From CAYUYM01 sp964449305 (GTDB taxonomy: Bacteria; Bacteroidota; Ignavibacteria; SZUA-365; CAYQST01): a stretch of 16,084 nt of DNA. The position numbers were made by a program, and so were the translations under genes. Shown in pieces: positions 6,601 to 13,100 of this stretch. Position 1 is the stretch's first letter. Every line of letters starts with the position of its first letter. The notes under the pieces were generated by a model that saw only the letters and a list, made by a program, of their open reading frames with translations, was not told the DNA's origin and made no database searches. Where the stretch lies: assembly GCA_964449305.1 (NCBI GenBank), contig CAYUYM010000069.1, forward strand, positions 1-16,084, in the 5' to 3' direction.

Positions 6601-9600
6601 GAGACGCCCGCCACCACCCTCGTCATCGGGAATGTCACCTGGGACAACACCTTCGACATCCGCACTCCGGGGGTGACACTGCGTGGGTTGACGATCTCCG
6701 GCGGTGACAATGGCGTGGCCGTGTTCACCAACAACCGCAGGACCACGGGATCAACCACCATCACCAACTGCATCATCACCAACAACAAGCATGGTGTTGC
6801 GATGTTTGATGCCTCAGGGATGATCATCGACGGTTTCACACGCATCCACAACAATGCCTATGGCGGCTTGAAATTCGATCTTTCCTGGAACATCGCCCTG
6901 AACGACGTGGTCGTCAGCAACAACGGCGGGACAGGCATCTCCTTCTGGAGCGCGAAACGCATTGCCATCACACGCACCACCGTCACCGACAACAAGGGCA
7001 AGGGGGTCTCCGCCCATGAATCGGAGGACTTCACGTTCAGCTCCTCCGTGTGCAGCCGGAACCGCGGTGAAGGAGTGGAATTGTATGGCGTCAAGGGGAA
7101 TGCCAACCGGATCACCGATTGCGTCCTGGAGCGCAATTCCTTCCCGGCGATCAACATCGAGCGCTCCACATCCGTCGGCATCGAGCGGAACCTCATCCAG
7201 TGGAACACGGCGCGGGATGAGTTTCATCAGAAATCGCCGGGAGCCATCGCCATCGGCAACGGATCGTCCGGCTGCCGGGTGAAGGAATGCCGCGTCGTGT
7301 CCAACGATGCAGATGGCATCAGGGTGGGAACGAGCCGGCAGACGGAGATCTCCGGCACATCCATCGCCAGCAACACACTCAGCGGCATCGCCGTGAGCGA
7401 TGCGGCAGCATTGCCGACCATCGACCGGTGCTACATCACGCGGCACCGGAGTGCGATCGATGCAGGCATCCACGTCCTGCAGGGGGACTTCGGGACCATC
7501 ACCAACACCACGGTGAAGGACAATGCGGACGGCATCGCCCTCAACGCCGCGGATGATTGGACCGTGGCGCGCTCCACCTGCACGGGCAACATCGGCACGG
7601 GCAGGAACCAGAACAACGGAAACGGACTCCTGCTTCACTCCTCCAGCAATGCCTCCATCGTCGGGAACACACTCAGCAGCAACATGCGTGGCATCCTGCT
7701 CGAACGGAGCGACGGCATCGCGGTGCTGTCCAACACGATCTGGTGGAACTCCCTCTGCGGCATGTACGCGTCTGAATCGCAGTACACCCTGTCGGGCAAT
7801 TCGATCTGGTTCAACGGACTCCCCTTCATGAAGGGGGATGGCGGTGCGGTGATCTCGCGTGCGAGCCGGAGTGCCATGCATGGCAACTCCGTGGCGCACA
7901 ACACGGGTGACGGCCTCCTGTTTGCGGCGGGATCCACGGGCATCGTACGGGACAACGTCCTCGAAGCCAACAGCTCCGCCGGCCTGCGCAATGTGGACGA
8001 CCTGATCGACATCGATGCGCGCGGCAACTGGTGGGGCGATGCATCAGGGCCCGGCGGCATGGGGCCCGGCACGGGGGATGAAGTGTTCGGTCGTGTCACC
8101 TTCGACCCGTGGACACATGCGGATCGGTGGCTGATCTGCGCCGCAGCGAAGGACAGCATCATCGTGTCGTCCGGCGACCGGGATTCTGTCTGGCTCACCG
8201 TGTTCACCCCACGTCTGGATGCTGACAGCATCGCCTTCGACGTCACGAGCAGCGCCGGCTGGGTCATGACGCCGGCCTCGCTGCAATGCCGGCTGCCGGA
8301 CTCCGCGGGGCTCGCGTTCCCCGTCAGCTTCACCGTCCCGGTCGGCACACCCAACGCTGCCGTGACGACGATCACCTGCATCGCACGCTCGCTGCTCCAC
8401 CCGGGTGTGGCAGACACCGCCCGGATCGTCGCGACGGTGCGCGTCCCCCTCCTCACAGCAATACGCGCCTTCCCCGACACCATCACTGTGCGCCCCGGGA
8501 TGGAGGTCCAACTTTCGGCCTGGGGATGGGATGAACGTGCACACCCAAAGCCCGTGCATCCCATCTGGTCGACCGTCGGCGGGATGATCGACACGGCCAT
8601 GGTGTTCACCGCCGGATCCCAGACGGGAACCTTCGAAGCCACGGCACGTGATGCCACAACGGGGTTCACCGCACGCTCCATCATCATCATCGACACGAGC
8701 GCGGCACGTGCCGCGAGCGTGCGCGTCTCCCCTTCCACGCGTCTGCTCACACCAGGGATGACGGCGGAGTTCACCCTGCTGGGAACGGATCAGTACGGCG
8801 ACGTCCGTGCGATGAGTGCCACATGGACAGCGGAGGGCGGCTCGATCCAGGGTGGCGTGTACACGGCTGGCACCGTGCCCGGGCCCTGGCACATCACCGC
8901 ACACGACAGCGCCACCGGGCTTGAGGCCGGTGCGACTGTCACCATCATCACCGGTAGCTTTGCGCAGATCACCCCGCCCGACGGTGCCACCGATCGACCC
9001 GTCAACCTTCGCCTCGCATGGCAGCCCCACCCGTTGGCGCTGTCCTACCACGTGCAGGTGGCGCGTGATCCGCAGTTCACCGACCTCGTGGTGAACGATT
9101 CGCTTGTCCCATTCACGGAGTGGGACATCGAGGCGCTGCCACATGCGCTGCACCACTGGCGTGTGCGCGCTGTGACCGGCGACGACACCCTCATCCGCAC
9201 AGGCACCTGGACCTTCTCCACGCGGATGGCTGTGCCGGGCATCATCACCCTGCGTGCGCCCGTGGATGGGACGCACGACGTCCCCCTGGCAACGACCTGC
9301 ACATGGGACACGCACGCCGCCTTCACCTCGTACCGCTTCACCCTGTCCAGGGACTCGTCATTGGCGAACCCTGTGCGGGTGGACTCCGGGTTGACGATCG
9401 GAGCCCTGTCGCTCGCCGGTCTCGAGCATCGTTGTGCCTACCACTGGCAGGTGGAGGGTGTGATGCAGGATGGGATGCGTGTCGCATCACCGGTGTGGTC
9501 CTTCACCACACGGGACACGACGTCCACGGGCATCGACGGGACGCCGCCCACCGAGTTCCTTCTTTTCAACAACCACCCGAATCCGTTCAGCGCATCCACC

Positions 9601-9834
9601 ATCATCAGCTACGGACTGCCGACGGAGGCTGACGTCCTTGTCGAAATCCGCTCGCTGACTGGAGCGCTTCTGGCACGATACCAGCAGCAGGCCGCGCCGC
9701 GCGGCATCCACCACGTGGAGTGGAACGCCACGGGTGTGCCGACGGGCACGTATCTCATCACGGTTCATGCGGCACCGATCGGAGGTCACGGACTGGTGCG
9801 GCGGGGCATGCTGCGCGCCGTGGTGCTGCATTGA
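3682..9834 (+). CDS. Giant T9SS-exported LVIVD-propeller / beta-helix / Ig / FnIII protein (paralogue 1)
   Basis: A 2050-residue protein. Order of parts: signal peptide with a long His-rich n-region (1-44, cleavage near TPAA-Q); 12 LVIVD-type repeats forming a beta-propeller (about 50-680); a divergent InlB-B-like repeat (690-768, ending MDRDKLAIANF); a cysteine block with C783-x2-C786-x2-C789, C802 in LCADEDDDW and C865; a right-handed parallel beta-helix (928-1477) ending in NWWGDASGPGG...FDPW; a NEW3-like Ig domain (1484-1590); two Ig-like domains with a (V/F)(Y/F)TAG motif (1591-1760); two FnIII-like domains ending WTFST and WSFTT (1760-1948); and a T9SS type A sorting domain (1959-2050). 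It should be exported to the periplasm by Sec and across the outer membrane by T9SS, then anchored or released. Enzymatic activity is not evident. Such propellers and beta-helices usually bind proteins or glycans, so adhesin, scaffold or glycan-active protein are the main options. Confidence 0.85.
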   Translation: MRHHAHSLSHHPHVTGRGHALASHSFLRLVLLLLLLPLAGTTPAAQPQPDTLRVAGHLGGWVGCAAIDGGFAVVGRGGAVSVMDISGPLAVQLGWLPLPSDHEARLTAIQGTLACVISTADSLYVIDIADPTSPAVLGVRKIPGISVAPTITRMVLRDSTLLLACEQNGVRIVDLHAPAAPTIVHQSALVSRDCAVSGTHAFHIVLEGGAWKFVVQDIANPSSPVELARIALTGTARRLTLAGPTAWVSMASGIIPVDVSNPAAPIAGPVVNTGRQFDIGTTSSTHLFLRANRLSGSGQSILAFDIAAPLTPVLAGQIDLSTSVYSIDHRNGMLHIATGAGFDRVDVSTASQPALAPRAPNPSRPNGITAGGTSLIVTDPAGIHRYDATTAAAPTPTHLWSQYRDWIRPAVDGTTLLGIDRPANTVKIVDVSNPDAPALRGSFTPMNGTAMELTVHGTLAFVGCSLPAHVEIFDISTPNAATWRASYTTPGQVMDMDFLASSSVLVIAHRGGGTGGLILLDVSSPSLPSFLKSVPLTGQPAAIAIDKANLFVAVNNEAGGQCQLEVYDLRNIGAFAQTGLFQQAGTAFDVQAGDNSVILSLSSGSVWKLAFSGVGSVRSTGRLATMPYGFADAAQIPVPEAGSCCIITTTSGTFVGAVLAGYSMLYPEHEMEGSKGVYIITNRPPAPPVKRKLTVSIMPAQAVSGGCTTHPAPGVSLYNNNETAIITAIPATTVGWSFKNWSGDVSGVDPTVNTRMDRDKLAIANFVQPELLMAGGKGRTLRCPTCETCPTLVDTVISIRLCADEDDDWVIVSITFESAGTGDELADLEHATLYYDGQKLSQQTFATDDGRITFPVNRVLAMNDCRTLLVVYTFKTMTTAAPRARSYELHTNTGLVSALPAHHAAGVRTPQPSTIFVGGPVLLGPVINVTHKSVHATIQEAVTNASADDELEVCPGTYRECVNVNTPLTLRAKETPATTLVIGNVTWDNTFDIRTPGVTLRGLTISGGDNGVAVFTNNRRTTGSTTITNCIITNNKHGVAMFDASGMIIDGFTRIHNNAYGGLKFDLSWNIALNDVVVSNNGGTGISFWSAKRIAITRTTVTDNKGKGVSAHESEDFTFSSSVCSRNRGEGVELYGVKGNANRITDCVLERNSFPAINIERSTSVGIERNLIQWNTARDEFHQKSPGAIAIGNGSSGCRVKECRVVSNDADGIRVGTSRQTEISGTSIASNTLSGIAVSDAAALPTIDRCYITRHRSAIDAGIHVLQGDFGTITNTTVKDNADGIALNAADDWTVARSTCTGNIGTGRNQNNGNGLLLHSSSNASIVGNTLSSNMRGILLERSDGIAVLSNTIWWNSLCGMYASESQYTLSGNSIWFNGLPFMKGDGGAVISRASRSAMHGNSVAHNTGDGLLFAAGSTGIVRDNVLEANSSAGLRNVDDLIDIDARGNWWGDASGPGGMGPGTGDEVFGRVTFDPWTHADRWLICAAAKDSIIVSSGDRDSVWLTVFTPRLDADSIAFDVTSSAGWVMTPASLQCRLPDSAGLAFPVSFTVPVGTPNAAVTTITCIARSLLHPGVADTARIVATVRVPLLTAIRAFPDTITVRPGMEVQLSAWGWDERAHPKPVHPIWSTVGGMIDTAMVFTAGSQTGTFEATARDATTGFTARSIIIIDTSAARAASVRVSPSTRLLTPGMTAEFTLLGTDQYGDVRAMSATWTAEGGSIQGGVYTAGTVPGPWHITAHDSATGLEAGATVTIITGSFAQITPPDGATDRPVNLRLAWQPHPLALSYHVQVARDPQFTDLVVNDSLVPFTEWDIEALPHALHHWRVRAVTGDDTLIRTGTWTFSTRMAVPGIITLRAPVDGTHDVPLATTCTWDTHAAFTSYRFTLSRDSSLANPVRVDSGLTIGALSLAGLEHRCAYHWQVEGVMQDGMRVASPVWSFTTRDTTSTGIDGTPPTEFLLFNNHPNPFSASTIISYGLPTEADVLVEIRSLTGALLARYQQQAAPRGIHHVEWNATGVPTGTYLITVHAAPIGGHGLVRRGMLRAVVLH
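3910..5420 (+). repeat. Twelve LVIVD-type propeller repeats (paralogue 1)
   Basis: Twelve copies of a roughly 44-residue unit carry the core (V/I)-x-x-x-D-(I/V)-(S/A)-x-P-x-x-P. Examples are VSVMDISGP (D84), LYVIDIADPTSP, VRIVDLHAPAAP, VKIVDVSNPDAP, VEIFDISTP and the last, LEVYDLRNIGAF (D568). The family is the LVIVD repeat (PF08309) of bacterial surface beta-propellers. Copies are diverged at DNA level, so this is a protein-level repeat and not a recent tandem expansion. Confidence 0.75.
5758..6462 (+). other. InlB-B-like repeat plus conserved cysteine block (paralogue 1)
   Basis: Residues 693-768 match the divergent InlB B-repeat pattern (AIPATTVGWSFKNWSGDVSG, then an M-D-x-x-K-x-A-I-A-N-F ending). 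Residues 769-926 form a segment I cannot assign: CPTCETCP, then RLCADEDDDW, then a beta-rich stretch with FESAGTGDELADLEHATLYY and NDCR. The latter recalls the short beta-sandwich modules near sialidase/BNR repeats, but the likeness is weak. Six cysteines (707, 783, 786, 789, 802, 865) are kept with identical spacing in the paralogue. Confidence 0.6.
6463..8112 (+). repeat. Right-handed parallel beta-helix (paralogue 1)
   Basis: Starts with the cap found in many NosD/pectate-lyase-like helices (TIQEAV...CPGTYRECVNV), then about twenty rungs of 20-25 residues rich in the N-x-G / I-x-x-N pattern, such as TVTDNKGKGVSAHES, CVLERNSFPAINIE and NTLSSNMRGILLERS. It closes with the signature GNWWGDASGPGG...GTGDEVFGRVTFDPW. 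Family knowledge: PF13229-type beta-helices, often in carbohydrate-binding or cleaving proteins. I see no convincing catalytic Asp cluster or lyase triad. Confidence 0.75.
9556..9831 (+). other. T9SS type A C-terminal sorting domain (paralogue 1)
   Basis: Residues 1959-2050 begin FLLFNNHPNPFSASTIIS, continue with GALLARYQQQ and GIHHVEWNATGVPTGTYLIT, and end RRGMLRAVVLH. This order of an N-P-x-x-x-x-T-x-I strand, a G-x-x-L-A turn, a W-x-A-x-G-x-x-x-G-x-Y strand and a basic/hydrophobic end defines the sorting signal. In family members it is recognised by the outer-membrane T9SS machinery and removed on export. Confidence 0.85.
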
Positions 9835-9897
9835 CGGGCACCGACGCCAAGCACTGCGCTGTCCTTGCCCTGCCGCCCGGAGGAGGCCGCCCATCAG

Positions 9898-9929
9898 TTT
9901 GAATTTCGCCCGGGGTTTGCCGAAGTTTG
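9898..9929 (+). promoter_or_regulatory. Candidate Bacteroidota-type promoter of the second giant gene
   Basis: TTTG at 9898-9901, a 20-nt spacer, then GAAGTTTG at 9922-9929, one mismatch from the -7 consensus TAnnTTTG. The surrounding CCGAAGTTTGC and the downstream TTCATTCTCGCCT resemble CCGCAGTTTTGC and TTCATCGCTCGCCT in front of the first giant gene, which suggests the promoter was duplicated with the gene. Transcription near 9936 would leave an unusually long leader of about 225 nt. Confidence 0.3.
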
Positions 9930-10150
9930 CGTGTTGGTGTTCTTTCATTCTCGCCTGACGTCCCATTGAGCCGCACCGCGGCAGACCGTCGCACACATCG
10001 CGTGCAGCGTGCCTGCCACAGCCGCGGATGGAGTGCCTTCCCACGGGCATGCCGACGAGTCTGGATGAAGATCGAAGCATCGCCACCCTCATCTGCGCTG
10101 TGCACGATCATGACCGAGAATGCATGTTTCCCTTCCGACCATATGACGAC

Positions 10151-10155
10151 AGGAG
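10151..10155 (+). promoter_or_regulatory. Shine-Dalgarno site of the second giant gene
   Basis: AGGAG followed by a 5-nt spacer (TTCCC) and ATG at 10161. The arrangement nearly repeats that of the small membrane peptide (GAGGAG-TCCCC-ATG) and fixes the start of a frame that has no stop inside the window. Confidence 0.7.
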
Positions 10156-10160
10156 TTCCC

Positions 10161-13100
10161 ATGTCACCAGCCCCGTCCCACTCCACACTCCGGCCCGCCC
10201 CCACCGGCGTGTCGTCGGCAGCATCCGTCCATGGGCTCTGCGCCATCGTCCTCTTCGCGGCATGTCTGCTGCCCGCCGTGCTGCACGCCTCCCCGCTCGC
10301 TGATTCGCTGCGCATTGCCGGCCACTTCGGCGGCTGGGTGGGAGCATGCCAGGTCCTCGATCCCTATGTGTACTACGGACGTGGATCGACTTTCGCCATC
10401 GCCGATGTCAGCGGCACCGTCCCCGTCCCGGTCGCGTCCCTCCCCCTCCCCAATGGCATCGAAGTACAGCGTCTGGTGGTGTCTGGAGGGATCGCGTACA
10501 CGATCTGCGGGGACGATCGGTTGATGATTTTCGACGTGTCGACACCGGCCGCCCCCACGCTTCTCTCAACACTCATTCTTGGGGGAGTGACCACCGCTCC
10601 GTTTACCACGGGGATCACAAAAAAGGACTCCGTCATCTATGTGCTGTGTGGAAGCAACGGATATCGTGTGATCAGTGTCGCGAATCCCGCTGCACCGAGG
10701 CTCCTCCTCTCTTCACCCCTGCATTCGAAGGCCATGACCACGTGGAACACCTTTGGCTATCACCTGATCGACAACAGCGGCACACCGGCGCTGGTCATTC
10801 AGACCATTGCCAACCCCGCCAGTCCCGTGGAAATCTCGCGCACGAATCTCCTCGGGGATTGCAGAAGCATCAGCAACATCGGCAAGGTGATCTACATCGC
10901 CACGGGTGACGGCATACGCGTCATCAATGCCAATGAACCATCGAATCCCGTTTCCGGCACGCCAATCACACCGTCACGATCCTTCGAGACCGTGGTGTGC
11001 ACGGAGAAGAACCTCTACGCCACAGCACTGCCGCCCTCAACACCGGGCCGCACGATCTACATTCACACTGCCCTCGATCCAATGAAGCCGGTGGTGGCCT
11101 CGCAGGTGGACTATCCCGAAGCGGTCTGGGACATGAGCGCGAGCAACGGCCGCATCTGCTGCGCCTCGGGAGGCACACTCGGTCTCGTCGATGCCATTGA
11201 TCCCAACGCTCCTTCGCCCCCTGGTTTCCTGCCCAATCCACCGGCCCCCTCGGGTGCAGGTGGTGATGGAAACGTGATATATCTGACCGATTACAACGGC
11301 ATCCACCGGCTCACCACGACGGATCCCAATGCCCCCAATTACACGCATCATTGGCCCCAGTTCCCCAACCATGCGCGCCCGCAGGTGAACGGACGCTGGT
11401 TGTACACCGTCAACCAGATGAACAACACGTTCTCGATCATTGATGTGCTGGATCCGAATGCGCCGGTGCAACGCAGCTCCATGCCCCCCTCCAGCGGCAT
11501 CATCGAGGATTATGCCCGCCTCGGTGACCAGGTGTTCCTGATCCGGCGGTCGCCGTCGAGCGTGGAGATCATCGAGCTGCCCGATCCGAACGCCCCCACG
11601 CGTCGGGGCTCGGTCGCGGTGCCGGGGACACCTGTTGCCATCGTCGTTCCCGATTCAGGGAAGAAGGCCATTGTCGCTTTCCAGGACACCCCCACCGGCG
11701 GGCTTGCCATGGTGGATTACAGCAACCCCGGTGCGCCGACATCCAACTGGCGGATGAACCTTCCCGGGCAGCCGGTGGCAATGTCCCTCGATCGCACCAA
11801 TCTCTATGTCGCTTTCAACGATGCAAATGCAGGAACAGGAACAGTGTGGGTGTATGACCTCCGCAATCTTGGAGCGCTCACTCTCACCGGCCAGTTCTCC
11901 CTGCCCGGCACCGTGGTGGATGTCCATGCCAGAAACGACCGGGCCCTTGTCCCGATGGATCCGGGGCAGAGCTGGCTGCTGCACTACGTGGGCCCGGGAA
12001 GCATGGTGGCAAAGGGTGACGCGACCCTGACCAGCGGCTTCACCGAGATCACGGGCGTGCAGATCGCCGCGCCCGCCATGGCCTGGCTCCAGTCCGTGGT
12101 GAGCGGAGAGGTGTCCGGCTACGTGTTCAGCGGACACAAGGAGACCTCTCCGACACGCATCGTGGAGGCCTCCAAGGGCGTGTACATCGTCACCACCAGG
12201 CCGCCGAATCCTCCGGTCAGGCGTGATCTCTCGCTGGCCGTCCAACCTCCGCAGGCTGCCTCCGACGGGTGCACGACAAACCCCGCACCCGGAACGCACA
12301 GCTACGCGGTGAACGAGCAGGTGGGCATCACCGCCATTCCGAACACCGACAAATCCTGGAACTTCAGGCAATGGACGGGGGATGTGTCCGGAACCTCTGC
12401 ATCGGCATCGGTGGTGATGGACAGGAACAAGGTCGCCATTGCGAACTTCGTCCAGCCGAGCCTGCTGCTTGCAGGCGGACGTGGCCGGGATGTGCTCTGC
12501 CCCGCCTGCCTTCAGTGCCCGCAGCGCTCGGACACCGTGCTGTCCTTCCGTCTCTGCACCGATGAGGACGACGACTGGATGGTGTATTCCGTCACCTTCC
12601 ATGCAGACGGGTCGGGCAACGAGGCGACCGACATCGCCAACGTGGTGCTCTACATGGGCGATGACAAGGTGGGTGAGGCGCGCTACACCTCCGACAATGG
12701 CACGGTGCAATTCTCGTTGGACAAGAAGATCCCGCTCAACGACTGCCGGTATTTCACCCTTGTCTACGTGTTCACATCCACACCACCACCCACGCCGCAG
12801 GTGCGTGAATACGCGGTGAGCATCACCACCGCTGATGTGTCGGCCCTGCCGATGCACTACCCCCTCGGTCTGAAGTATCCACCACCCAATCAGCCTGTGA
12901 CCGGAGGTCCACTTGTCGTGGGGCCGGTGCTCAACGAGAAGACGCGGATGGTGTACCCGACGATCCAGGCCGCCATCGACGGGGCCAACCACGGTGATGT
13001 GCTGCTTGCCTGCCCGGGCGTTTACAACGAGAATGTCAACGTCAACATGCAGGTGCGGGTGAAGTCGATGGAAGGACCGGCAATGACCACGATCCTGGCT

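Larger units (their letters stand above)
9835..10160. other. Intergenic region between the two giant genes
   Basis: No convincing gene is seen in these 326 bases. A frame from 10028 runs into the next gene in another phase and looks spurious. No clear terminator follows the first giant gene; the best hairpin is a weak 5-bp stem GCCGC-ACC-GCGGC at 9970-9982 without a T-run. A promoter-like pair lies at 9898-9929, followed at 9944-9960 by a sequence resembling the one downstream of the first gene's promoter. About 190 bases between that and the ribosome site at 10151 have no counterpart before the first gene. Confidence 0.5.

Noticed and set aside
6463..8112. Beta-helix as an active pectate lyase or similar enzyme
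   Set aside because: No recognisable catalytic Asp/Arg/Lys arrangement is seen, and the middle rungs are not conserved between paralogues as an active site would be.
9970..9982. GCCGC-ACC-GCGGC as terminator of the first giant gene
   Set aside because: The stem is only 5 bp, it is 136 nt past the stop codon, and no T-run follows.
10028..10303. Short frame in the leader of the second giant gene
   Set aside because: It runs out of phase into the giant gene past its ribosome site, lacks its own Shine-Dalgarno and has shadow-like composition.
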